64,000 nt of DNA, taken from positions 1,302,001-1,366,000 of the forward strand of contig NZ_CP016076.1 in NCBI RefSeq assembly GCF_001941625.1. Direction: 5' to 3'. The notes under the pieces were generated by a model, which was given only the letters and a program-made list of their open reading frames with translations, was not told the origin of the DNA and did no database searches. Shown here one piece after another: positions 53,109 to 63,360 of the stretch. The DNA comes from Actinoalloteichus fjordicus. GTDB taxonomy: Bacteria; Actinomycetota; Actinomycetes; Mycobacteriales; Pseudonocardiaceae. Made by a program: the position numbers and the translations under genes. Every line of letters begins with the position of its first letter. Position 1 is the stretch's first letter.

Positions 53109-54305
53109 ATGCTCGCCATGTCCTCTCGTATGTCGGCCTCGATCCTCGCGGCGATCGTGGCGACGACTCTGCTCGTGCCGCAGTCCGCCGCCGTCGCACA
53201 GGAGCCGACGGTCCGACTGCTCGGCGAACAGACGATCGCCCATCGGCTGATCTTCCAGGACACCGTCGTCGGCGGACTCTCCTCGATCGACCACGACCGT
53301 CGCACCGGGCAGTACGCCTTGCTGAGTGACGACTGGTCGGACCACAGCCCGGCTCGCTACTACACCGCCGAGATCGAGCTGGACGCCGACGGCCTGCACG
53401 GCGTCGAGCTGATCGACGTCACGTCCTTCCGTCGCCCTGATGGTCGGTTCTACCCGACGATCGACGAATGGCGCGTCGAGCAGCACGAGCACCCGGTGGC
53501 CGAGCGCAACGCCCTGGGCACGGTCGATCCGGAGGAACTGCGCATCGACCCGTGGACCGGTGACGTCGCCTGGACCTCCGAGGGACAGCGCAACGTGCTG
53601 CCGGGGCAGACCCCCCAGGACCCGGCGACAGTGCTGATGGACCCGGCGATCCGGCTGTCCACCGCCGACGGCGATTACCTCCGGGACGTGCCGACGGCCC
53701 CGCAGGAGAAGATGACCTTCGGCGAGTCGGGTCCTCGGGTGAACGACACCTTCGAAGGCCTGACCTTCGCGGCGGGCGGCGGCCTGCTCGTCTCGGCCCT
53801 GGAGTCTCCGCTGGAGCAGGACGGCCCGCCTCCCACGCCCGACCAGGGCGCCGTCACCCGGATCACCGTGCACGACCGGAGCGGGCCCGCGCGGGCCCAG
53901 TACGCCTATCCGCTCGACCCGGTGTTCACCGAGCCGGGGCCGGGAGCCAGGGGAAGCAACGGCCTCTCCTCACTCCTCGCGTACGACGCCGTCGACCCCA
54001 CCCGGTTCCTGGCGGTGGAACGCGCCTACGTCAGCGACGCGGGGACCAGCGTCCGCGTCTACGAGTTCTCCACGGCCTGGGCCACCGACGTCCTGAATCG
54101 ACACTCGCTCGCGGACGGCGACTTCCGGCCCGCGTCGAAGCGCCTGCTCGTCGACCTCGGCGAGGTGGGCGCGACGCTGGACAACATCGAGGGCATCACC
54201 TGGGGCCCCATCCTGCCCGGGGGAGAGCGGACGTTGCTGCTGGTCAGCGACGACAACTTCTCCTCAGCACAGTCCACCCGTATCACCGCCCTGGCGGTCG
54301 GCTGA
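53109..54305 (+). CDS. Secreted esterase-like phytase-family beta-propeller protein
   Basis: Exported protein of 398 residues with signal peptide (MSASILAAIVATTLLVPQSAAVA, ends about 30). The rest matches the 'esterase-like activity of phytase' domain: GGLSSIDHDRRTGQYALLSD, TVDPEELRIDPWTGDVAWTS, NDTFEGLTFAAGGGLLVSALE, NGLSSLLAYDAVDPTRFLAVE, NIEGITWGPILPGGERTLLL, VSDDNF. Substrate likely a phosphate ester, unknown. Ends before an 18-bp perfect hairpin. Confidence 0.88.
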   Translation: MLAMSSRMSASILAAIVATTLLVPQSAAVAQEPTVRLLGEQTIAHRLIFQDTVVGGLSSIDHDRRTGQYALLSDDWSDHSPARYYTAEIELDADGLHGVELIDVTSFRRPDGRFYPTIDEWRVEQHEHPVAERNALGTVDPEELRIDPWTGDVAWTSEGQRNVLPGQTPQDPATVLMDPAIRLSTADGDYLRDVPTAPQEKMTFGESGPRVNDTFEGLTFAAGGGLLVSALESPLEQDGPPPTPDQGAVTRITVHDRSGPARAQYAYPLDPVFTEPGPGARGSNGLSSLLAYDAVDPTRFLAVERAYVSDAGTSVRVYEFSTAWATDVLNRHSLADGDFRPASKRLLVDLGEVGATLDNIEGITWGPILPGGERTLLLVSDDNFSSAQSTRITALAVG

Positions 54306-54351
54306 TCGTCGATCACCTGCGAACGGGTCCGGCGGACGGACCCAGGCGGCA

Positions 54352-54400
54352 CGTCGAGCGTGACGTCGGTGCATTCGGGGCGCCGACGTCACGCTCGACG
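54352..54400. terminator. Bidirectional terminator with perfect 18-bp stem
   Basis: CGTCGAGCGTGACGTCGG pairs perfectly with its complement at 54383-54400 around a 13-base loop. A small CAGGG/CCCTG hairpin follows (54401-54416). It lies between the convergent phytase-like and S15 peptidase genes. Confidence 0.88.
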
Positions 54401-54478
54401 CAGGGTTTCAGCCCTGTATCGGGGCGTCGACCGGTCGGTGCGCGCCGACTCGGCTCTGCGCGCGCTGTCTGACCGGGT

Positions 54479-56521
54479 TCACCGCCCGGTGTCTCGTTTC
54501 TCGATTCGGCTGCCCTCGGTGCCGCCGCCCCCGGTTGCCCAGTCCTGGACGACCGGGATCGACACCGAGGTGCCCGCCAGCTCCAGCGTCATCTCCGGCC
54601 GTTCGCCGGGCAGGATCGTGTCGGCGGCGTCGGTGCCCGCGATGATCAGTGCCAGCCGATGTCCGGCGGGGATCACGTGGTCGGTGGTGGACAGTTCGAA
54701 GGTCCGCGAGTAGGACCGGTCCGGACGCAGCGGCACCCGGTAGCGAGGACTCTCGAAGCGACCGACGTCGGCGGCGGCCGACGCGATGATCTGGTGATCG
54801 ACCCGCGTCGTCGTGGTCTCGGTGTCGAGATAGCAGGCGCTGTCGGCCTCGGTGCCCTCTCCCCAGCACGACCTGGTCTCCAGGGTGCGGATGCCCTGCC
54901 CAGGCCCCGCGTGATCCCGGATCGTCGCCGGGCCGTAGTCGACCAGCGCGGCGCTCACCCTGGCCAGCGGCGTGGAGGAGCGCACCCGCACGGTCACCGA
55001 CGCCGTTCCGGACACCCGGGTCTCCTCGGCCAGCGGCTCGCCGAGGAACACCAGCCGGTCGCCCGCCTGCTCCTCCGGGTCGAGCGCCCGATCGTGCCTG
55101 CTCCGCTCGGGGTCGTCCACGAAGGTCCGGATCGCCGCAGGCTCGGGACCGGTCGTCACCAGCGAGTCCGCGCCGGTCCCGTCGCCGAGCGCGGGCCACA
55201 GCGTGTGCAGCCGCGTGCTCGCGGGCGGCCAGTCCGCCTCGTCGGCCCACTCGTCCGGGGCGTGCTCGATGCGGATCATCGGCTCGGTGTCGATGCCGTT
55301 GTCCACGTCGAAGAGATGGTGGTCGAACCAGCGGTGCAGGGTGGCCACGAACTCGGCGCGGTCGAGGTCGAACCCGTCGACGTGCCCGGCCTGATTGAGC
55401 CAGGCCTTCCGCTCGACGCCTGCCTCGGCGAGGGCGTCCCACCAGCGGCCGAACTGGCTGGGCGCCACGTTGACGTCGTGGAAGCCGTGCACCGCGAACA
55501 CGCTCGCCCGCACTTGATCGGCGGCCAGCGTGTAGTCCCGCTCGATCCAGAAGTCGTTCCAGTCGCCGTCGGTGCCGCCCAACTCCTCCAGTTCCTCGGT
55601 CAGCGGTGCGCACAACACCTGGGCGCGCGGGTTGAGCCGATCGGGCGGCCCGCTGGACTGCGGGTACCCGGACCAGGTGCCGTGGGAGTTCCAGATCGGG
55701 TAGTACGAGCTGACCCCGCCGATCGGCACGACGGTGCGCAGTCCGTCGACTCCGGTCGTGGCCGCGCCGTTGGCCGCCGCCCCGTCGGCGGACTTGCCGA
55801 TCATGCCGACCGCGCCGCCGGACCAGGACGCGGTCACCTCGGCGCCGCCGAAGGGAGCCTCGAAGCCTGCCGCCCGGCCGTTCAGCCAGTCGACGACGGC
55901 CGCGCCCGCGGAGATCGAGGCTTCTCCGCCGGTGTCCGGACAGCCGGAGGAGCGGTTGCTGCCGGTGTCGTCGACCAGGACGACGGCGTAGCCGCGCGGC
56001 ACGAAGTAGTTGTCGTAGTAGAGCGGGAAGCCGATGGGAACGCCGTCGGAGTCGTAGGTCTTGAACTGGGCCTCGTTGCCTCGACCGCAGCAGGTGAAGT
56101 ACGGGCTGACGTTCACGATCGACGGGATCTGCTCGCCGAGGGCCGCAGGCTCGGCGGGGCGGATCACGTCGGCGGCCACCCGGTCGTTCCTGCCGTCGCG
56201 ATCGAGGTCCATGCCGAGGTCTACCCACACGGTCTCGCGGATCGCGTCCGCGTAGGAGTACACCGGCGCCGTCACCCCGTCGACCAGCACGGGGTCGAGG
56301 TGGGGTCCCCGGCCGGTTGTTCGGACCGGGTCGGCGGCCCGGCCTGTGGCGACCTGTTCCGAGGCAGGCGAGTCGTCGGGCGCGAGCACCTCCGTTCGTG
56401 GGTCCGGCGTCGTCGGAGCGGCTAGTGCCTCCGGGCCGAGGGCCGTCGATCCGAGGGCGGCGGAGGTCACCACGGCGGCGGAGAGCATCATCGTCGGAAA
56501 TCTCGACCGCAGGTGTGTCAT
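54479..56521 (-). CDS. Secreted X-Pro dipeptidyl-peptidase (S15 family)
   Basis: Exported serine peptidase of 680 residues cleaving Xaa-Pro dipeptides. Signal peptide (PTMMLSAAVVTSAALGSTALG) at about 9-35. The alpha/beta-hydrolase domain has NVSPYFTCCGRGNE, GYAVVLVDDTGSNRSSGCPD and the nucleophile Ser in VGMIGKSADGAAANGAATTG. Catalytic His is likely in LNQAGHVDGFD and Asp in FAVHGFHDVNV. A C-terminal PepX jelly roll (about 520-680, with VSGTASVTVRV, PAGHRLALIIAG) completes it. ATG 56521 has AGGAG 5-7 bases upstream. Confidence 0.92.
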   Translation of the reverse strand: MTHLRSRFPTMMLSAAVVTSAALGSTALGPEALAAPTTPDPRTEVLAPDDSPASEQVATGRAADPVRTTGRGPHLDPVLVDGVTAPVYSYADAIRETVWVDLGMDLDRDGRNDRVAADVIRPAEPAALGEQIPSIVNVSPYFTCCGRGNEAQFKTYDSDGVPIGFPLYYDNYFVPRGYAVVLVDDTGSNRSSGCPDTGGEASISAGAAVVDWLNGRAAGFEAPFGGAEVTASWSGGAVGMIGKSADGAAANGAATTGVDGLRTVVPIGGVSSYYPIWNSHGTWSGYPQSSGPPDRLNPRAQVLCAPLTEELEELGGTDGDWNDFWIERDYTLAADQVRASVFAVHGFHDVNVAPSQFGRWWDALAEAGVERKAWLNQAGHVDGFDLDRAEFVATLHRWFDHHLFDVDNGIDTEPMIRIEHAPDEWADEADWPPASTRLHTLWPALGDGTGADSLVTTGPEPAAIRTFVDDPERSRHDRALDPEEQAGDRLVFLGEPLAEETRVSGTASVTVRVRSSTPLARVSAALVDYGPATIRDHAGPGQGIRTLETRSCWGEGTEADSACYLDTETTTTRVDHQIIASAAADVGRFESPRYRVPLRPDRSYSRTFELSTTDHVIPAGHRLALIIAGTDAADTILPGERPEMTLELAGTSVSIPVVQDWATGGGGTEGSRIEKRDTGR

Positions 56522-57156
56522 CGGTCTCCTCATCGGCTCAGTATCGAATCGGAGATCTCGGGTTCCTACGTCCATTCGGGTGGATGGTCGACCGTGCAAC
56601 CATCGTGCGGTCCGGCGGGATCGGCGACCGGCCGGCGGGCCTCGCAGCTGATCGAGGAGCCGTCCGGCCCCGATCGTGCGCCGACCGACCGACAGATCGC
56701 ACCCGCGCACCGCGCAGGTCTGCCGTGTCCTTCGCCCCCGACACCTGGCCGGACTCGGCGGCGGTGCCCGCGCGCAGTCGCCGCCCGTCACCCATGGTCG
56801 CCGCCGCCGCACGGTGCGCGGCGGCGGGATGACGGCGGGTCTGTCGTGCGTTGTGCAGTCAGGCGCTCGCGTGAACAGGCGCTCGCCGGGGCGCGTGCCG
56901 GGCGGCGGTGTCCCTTGAGTCCACCCGGCCCGGCGTGCCCGGCGGAGGCTTCATAGGGTGGACGCACCGGGACGACGGTCGAGGAGTTCACCTCGGCCGC
57001 CTCGGCGGTAGGGGTAAGAAGACGGAGGGCGCGAGGTGCGAGGAGAAGTCCGAGACCGTCGCGACCACGTCGTTTCCGGCTGAGCCGAGCGTCGACGAGA
57101 GTCGACGAGGGTGCCAGGGCAGCCGGCGAATCGGTGGACAGGAGAGGGTCGTAGGC
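56522..57156. other. Divergent intergenic region
   Basis: About 635 bases between the S15 peptidase and dihydrolipoyl dehydrogenase. Open frames are arginine/proline-rich on both strands. GGAGAGGG of the dehydrogenase is at 57140-57147. No gene supported. Confidence 0.5.
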
Positions 57157-58557
<1,401 letters not shown>

Positions 58558-58718
58558 GTTCGTCGCGGTGGCTCCACCGCGCCAGAGCCGAACCACTGCC
58601 CCCGTCGTGCCCGGTCTGCCCGTCTGGCAGGCCTCGGGCGCGGCGGGGGCGGTGTCGTCCGGTGCCCGGCCGGGCCTCCGAGGCCGGTGTGGCCCGACCC
58701 GGCTGCGCCCGTCCTGCC

Positions 58719-59123
58719 TCAGCGCGGCCGAGAGGGGCGCTCAGACGAGGCGGAACGGTCGACGGACGCGCGCGCCAGCCGGAGGGCCAGCGTGCCGTCG
58801 AAGACGGTCAGCGCGCTCATGCCGACCGCCCCGGCCTGCGCTCCTGCGAGGCCGTCCTGCCGGTTCGCCTCCGCGCGGTACCGGGTGGCAAGCACGAGGT
58901 TGAGCGCCGCTCTGGCGGCCATCCAGGGGGCGCGGCGGCGGGATCGCAGCAACCCCCAGCCGATCGCCAGGTCTGCCACGCCGATGGACCGGGCCGCCGT
59001 CCGGCTGCCGCCCAGCCGCAGGATCGCGGCGGTCCGCTCGGGCGCGACGGTGAGGGCCGCGCCGAGGGCGAGCGTGATCACGCCCACTCCGGTCGTCAGT
59101 CGATCGGTCAGGGCGTCGGTCAC
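58719..59123 (-). CDS. Small membrane protein, DUF4267-like
   Basis: Protein of 134 residues with several hydrophobic stretches (VGVITLALGAALTVAP, GVADLAIGWGLL, AALNLVLATRY, VGMSALTVFDGTLALRLA). This resembles small DUF4267-type membrane proteins, but the match is by eye. GTG start with GGGGGAC 8 bases before. Function unknown. Confidence 0.65.
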   Translation of the reverse strand: MTDALTDRLTTGVGVITLALGAALTVAPERTAAILRLGGSRTAARSIGVADLAIGWGLLRSRRRAPWMAARAALNLVLATRYRAEANRQDGLAGAQAGAVGMSALTVFDGTLALRLARASVDRSASSERPSRPR

Positions 59124-59438
59124 GGCGGTGTCCCCCTCGACTAGTTCGATGACGGCACCGTACGAGCAGGCCCGTTCCGTTCAGTCGGCGGGCCGAGCGG
59201 CCGTCGACGCCTCCGCGGCCTCCGCGTCGCCGAGTGCGAGAGTGACGGCCCGGCCGCCGCTCGACGCGCCGTCTTCGGCGCGGAGTGGAATAACGGCTGA
59301 TCAGCGGGCTGAGGAGCGCGCCGATCCTCCCGGAGATCGGCTTAAGGGACCCCCCTGATTTCGGGGTTCTCCCGGCGTGCTAACTTTCTCCCTGTCAGAG
59401 AGAAGCGGTTCGAGAAAATGGAACCGGATCTGACACGG
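59124..59438. other. Intergenic upstream of the tRNA
   Basis: About 315 bases between the small membrane protein and the tRNA gene. The tRNA promoter must be here, but no convincing -35/-10 pair could be fixed. Confidence 0.4.
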
Positions 59439-59515
59439 CGCGGGGTGGAGCAGCTCGGTAGCTCGCTGGGCTCATAACCCAGAGGTCGCAGGTTCGAATC
59501 CTGTCCCCGCTACCA
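59439..59515 (+). tRNA. Initiator tRNA-fMet(CAT)
   Basis: A 77-base cloverleaf with encoded CCA. Anticodon loop CTCATAA with a CTGGG/CCCAG stem carrying the three G:C pairs typical of initiator tRNAs. The acceptor stem begins CGCGGGG and ends CCCCGCT-ACCA, so the first pair (C1:U72) is a mismatch, another initiator hallmark. T-arm GGTTCGAATCC. D-arm GAGC...GCTC. A hairpin terminator follows 8 bases on. Confidence 0.97.
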
Positions 59516-59523
59516 GCAGACGC

Positions 59524-59550
59524 GGCCCCCAGGACATCGTCCTGGGGGCC
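59524..59550 (+). terminator. tRNA gene terminator
   Basis: GGCCCCCAGGAC / GTCCTGGGGGCC, a perfect 12-bp stem with a 3-base loop, then GTTGTC. Lies directly after the tRNA 3' end. Confidence 0.9.
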
Positions 59551-59822
59551 GTTGTCGTGCGTGCGGTGGTTCGGCAGGCACCTCGTCGACTCGGCTGCCT
59601 GAACCGTGGTCGGCCGTCCGCGTCGACACCGGCGAGCCAGGGGAGCACTCCACCGCAACGCTGCTCGAACGCCGAGAGGCAGCCTCCGAGCGCTCGTCCG
59701 TCGTCCGCAGGGAGCGGTGTCGGGGTCGGGGGATCGGACAGGCGTCGGCGCGCCTGCCCGGTGCAGCGGGGTCCTCGGCCTCGATCGCGGCCTTTCCGTC
59801 GCTGCCGCCGCGTCCTGCGAAC

Positions 59823-61937
59823 TCAGCCGCGCCGTTGGTCGCGCAGCGCCTGCGTGAGCGTCTCAGCATCGGTGCAGGCCACCAGGTATGGACCCTGGGC
59901 GACGTCGGCCTTCAGCTCGATGATCCATTCGGCCTGCTCTGCGGTGCGGATCTCGCCGACCATGGCCGTGCGGCCCGCGCGATGCACCAGCTTGACCACT
60001 GCGGTGACGGCCTCGCTGGTCACGGAGTCCTCGCACGGGTCGGCGGTCAGCTCGGCCAGCAGGCGATTGGAGATCCGCACCGGCGCGTCGGGAAGCAGCC
60101 TGAGACAGTGCAGGTCGAGATAGCTTGTGCCGAAGTCGCTGATCAGGATCACGATGCCCAGTTCGCGCAGCAGCGCGGCGTTCTCCCCGCCCTCGCGATC
60201 ACTCCGGGAGACGGCGCCCGCCGGGAAGCCGAGCCAGAGCTTCGCCGGTTCGTACTGCGTCTCGTCGAGCAGCCGCCGCACCCGGCGCAGCAGATCGGGA
60301 TCGCAGGCCTGGTCGGTGGTGAGGTTGATCACCAGCGGCGGCGCGTCATCGAACTCCCGCTGCCAGCGGAGTCCCTGCCTGCATGCCTCGTCGAGCAGCC
60401 AGCCGCCGAGCTGTCCGATCAGTCCCGTCTCGTTGGCGAGGCTGAGGCACTGCGCGTGGTCCAGCGTGCCGACCTCGGGATGGTCCCAGGTGACCAGCGC
60501 CTCGACGCCGACCACCTCACCGTCGGCCACCCGCGCCATCGGCTGGTACTCGACGCGGACCTCGCCCATCTCCAACGCGCCCGGCATCGAGGCCGCGAGT
60601 CGGTAGTGCTCGCGATGCACCTCGTCCTGCCGGGAGTCGAACAGGCTCCACTGCCCGTTGCCGACGGACTTCGTGCGATGCAGCGTGATGTCCGCGTCGC
60701 GCAGCAGTTCGGTGGTCACGATCTGTCTGGCGATCCGCTGGACGATGCCGATGCAGGCCGACACGGCCAGGCCGTTCTCGCGGTAGTAGGCGGGCTCGGT
60801 CAGCTCCGAGGAGATCGCCGCGCTCAGCGCGCCCGCGTCCGGCGTCTCGTCGGTGTTCTCGATCAGGATCGCGAACTCGTCGCCGCCCAGTCGTGCCACC
60901 ATCGCGCGTTCCCCGCGGACCGCCGAGGTCAGGCGGCTGCCCACCTCCCGCAGCAGGAAGTCGCCCGCGGTGTGGCCGAGGCCGTGGTTGATCACGGTCA
61001 GTCCGTCGAGTCCGACATGGCATAGCGTGATCAGCGCGTCCGGTTTCGCGCGCGCCAGGACCCGCTCCAGATGGCTCACCAGGTACTGCCGGTTGGGCAG
61101 CGCGGTCAGCACGTCGTGCAGGGTCTGGCGACTGAACTCCTCCTGGAGGAGGTTCTGATCGGTCACGTCCTCGACCATGGTGACCAGGCCGCGCGGGCCG
61201 CCCTGGAAGTCGAACAGAAGTGTGGCCGAGATCCGGCCCCACACCGGCTCGCCAGAGGGATCGGTGAACCTGGCGTACTCCTGAATCCGAGGGACCTCGC
61301 CCGCGAGCAGCCGTGCGTAGTACTCGCGCACGGTGTCGATCTCTTCCGGATGGATCAGGTCCAGCAGGTTCAGCTCGGTCAGCGCCTCCTGCGGAGAACC
61401 CAGCATGGTCGCGAAGGCCTCGTTGACCTCTTCGATCTCGTTGTGCACGTCGCTGATGACGATGCCCAGCGCGGAGCCTGCGAAGATCTCCCGCAGCCTG
61501 GTCTCGCTGGCCCGCAGGTCCCGCTCTGCCTTGTTCTTCGCGCTGAGCAGGGCACGGTTGAGCTGCTCCTGCCGGTCGAGCACCTGATCGCGCAGGGCGA
61601 CGGAGTACCCGGCGGCGAGTTCGCCGAGGAGTGCCACCACCTTGTGCGGCAGTCGATCGACCCCGCGCAGCCGAGGCTCGTCCAACAGCTGCGGGCCGAG
61701 CAGCGCGGTGGTGCTGCCGAGACTGTCCGGGCCGGTGAAGTGTCCCTCCACCAGCAGACGACCCATGTCGGTCGCGACGACCGTGCTGAAGGGCTCCGCT
61801 GCCAGCGCCCCGACGAGCCGGTTCAAGAACGTGTGGAGCTGCCGCTCGATGTCCGCGCGTTCCAGCGGGACATAGGTCGTCCGCGTCATGGCGGAGGCCC
61901 AACGCCGGACGAAATCAAGAGCCTGTGGGGAATCCAC
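59823..61937 (-). CDS. PAS-GGDEF-EAL protein with degenerate EAL site
   Basis: Cyclic-di-GMP-type signalling protein of 704 residues. A helical N-terminal region (1-140) is followed by a PAS domain (about 160-275; AGSALGIVISDVHNEIEEVN). The GGDEF domain (about 285-445) keeps its site: ARLGGDEFAIL. In the EAL domain (about 460-700) GVEALVTW keeps the EAL residues. Other catalytic residues look lost: LGFPAGAV instead of LEITES, ISDFGTSYLDL with Ser for the first Asp, VRISNRLL for the KIDRSF lysine region, and MVGEIRTAEQ for the EGVET loop. It is likely a cyclase or a binder and not a phosphodiesterase (inference). GTG start with GGAGAAG upstream. Confidence 0.88.
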   Translation of the reverse strand: MDSPQALDFVRRWASAMTRTTYVPLERADIERQLHTFLNRLVGALAAEPFSTVVATDMGRLLVEGHFTGPDSLGSTTALLGPQLLDEPRLRGVDRLPHKVVALLGELAAGYSVALRDQVLDRQEQLNRALLSAKNKAERDLRASETRLREIFAGSALGIVISDVHNEIEEVNEAFATMLGSPQEALTELNLLDLIHPEEIDTVREYYARLLAGEVPRIQEYARFTDPSGEPVWGRISATLLFDFQGGPRGLVTMVEDVTDQNLLQEEFSRQTLHDVLTALPNRQYLVSHLERVLARAKPDALITLCHVGLDGLTVINHGLGHTAGDFLLREVGSRLTSAVRGERAMVARLGGDEFAILIENTDETPDAGALSAAISSELTEPAYYRENGLAVSACIGIVQRIARQIVTTELLRDADITLHRTKSVGNGQWSLFDSRQDEVHREHYRLAASMPGALEMGEVRVEYQPMARVADGEVVGVEALVTWDHPEVGTLDHAQCLSLANETGLIGQLGGWLLDEACRQGLRWQREFDDAPPLVINLTTDQACDPDLLRRVRRLLDETQYEPAKLWLGFPAGAVSRSDREGGENAALLRELGIVILISDFGTSYLDLHCLRLLPDAPVRISNRLLAELTADPCEDSVTSEAVTAVVKLVHRAGRTAMVGEIRTAEQAEWIIELKADVAQGPYLVACTDAETLTQALRDQRRG

Positions 61938-62014
61938 CTGGTTGCTTCTCCACCGTGAACATGCGGTTGATGCCGACTCGTCGGGCGACAGGCGAGGCGG
62001 TGCTGTTCTGCTCG

Positions 62015-62826
62015 TCAGGTCTTCAATCCGACACCAGCGTGTATACCGGAGTTCTCCGGGTGCGGGCCGACGGACGTCGGGTCTTCCGGCTGCCACTCGG
62101 GTGCCCAGACGAGGCCGGGCGCCACGAGTTCCAAGCCCGAGAACAGCGATTTCACCTGATCATGCTTTCGCATCGTGACCGGATTCGTGCTGCTCGCGTA
62201 GTATTCCACCAGGCGGTGCATTCCCTCGGTGAGCGACTCGTCTGTGACGTGCGAGATCGCGAGCATGCTGCCGGGCGCCATCCGATCCCGATACGCCGCG
62301 ATGACGTCCAGCGGCCGATCCGAGTCGGGAATGAAGTGCAGCAGCGCCACCATCAACACCGCCACCGGCTGATCGAAGTCGATCAACGCTCTGGTGTGTG
62401 GGGGGACTCGAGGATGCTCGCGGGATCTCGGAGATCGGCGTGCACGACCTCGGCGAGGTCGACGTCCTCCAGGATCATCTCGCTGTGTGCGACCGCGACC
62501 GGCTCGTTGTCGACGTAGACGACCCTGCTGCGCGGCTCCACCTGCTGCGCGACCTCGTGCACGTTGCCGACCGTCGGCACCCCGGAGCCGATGTCCAGGA
62601 ACTGTCGGATGCCCGCTTTGACGCAGTATCGCACCACTCGGCCCAGGAAGGCCCGGTTGATTCTGGCCACCTCGTTGACACCGGGCAGCGCGGTGGCCAC
62701 CTTCTTGGCCAGCTCGCGGTCGGCCGCGAAATTGCAGTTGCCGCCGAGGTAGTAGTCGTAGACCCGCGCCGCGCTGGGCTTCTCCACGTCCACGACTTTC
62801 GGCAGGCCACCAGGTAAGGAAGTCAT
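62015..62826 (-). pseudogene. SAM-dependent methyltransferase (SCO-type, PF04672-like), frameshifted
   Basis: Actinobacterial S-adenosylmethionine-dependent methyltransferase split by one frameshift. The first part from ATG 62826 (GAGG 6 bases upstream) reads PKVVDVEKPSAARVYDYYLG, GNCNFAADRELAKKVATAL, FLDIGSGVPTVGNVHEVAQ and VYVDNEPVAVAH, then stops shortly after SILESPHTPER. The second frame continues with HTRALIDFDQPVAVLMVALL, HFIPDSDRPLDVI and later APGLVWAPEWQPED. The break lies at a run of six Gs (62400-62405 on the plus strand); one extra base restores a full-length protein of about 270 residues. A true mutation, phase variation or a base-call error are all possible. Confidence 0.8.
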
Positions 62827-63360
62827 CGAACACCTCGATTCACGATGAAAACGATTGATCAGCATACCGATCTTGAACGACGTGTCGAGAGTCCGCGCCG
62901 AAGGAGCTAAATCACCCGTTCGTCGGTATTGCCCCGGCATTCGGCCGATGTTTAACGCGAGCCCGTACCTGGATTCCGCCGGGCGGGAACGATACAGGCA
63001 AGGCGGGACCGAGTCCGGCGCGCAACGCGATGACGGTTCTTCGACCGAGGCTCGCCGCGGCCGTTCCGGCGAAGCCGCCCCCCCCGGGGGAGCGAGGCCC
63101 CGACGTCGATCCGCCGCCGTAGCCGGGCCCGGTTGTCCTGCACGGCTCGTCGGACCGGTGATCGACACCACGCGGCGGGCAGGCGAGAGGGGACGGCGGC
63201 GGGTGATCCGGGCGGGAACGGACGCCGATGACTAGGCCGGCTACGGCCCGAGTGCGCCGGCCGTGAGGCAGCGGTTTACGATCCGACACGAGCGTGTGCG
63301 GTCCATCCGGTCCGCTGACGCAGGTGAAGACAGGTCTACCAGGCCAGTGCAGGAGGCACC
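62827..63360. other. Divergent intergenic region upstream of ctaD
   Basis: About 535 bases between the methyltransferase and ctaD. It should hold the cytochrome oxidase promoter. AGGAGG for ctaD is at 63349-63354. No gene supported. Confidence 0.5.

Noticed and set aside
59439-59515. tRNA 3' end as an attachment site of an island
   Set aside because: No second copy of the tRNA end and no integrase nearby; it is followed by its own terminator.
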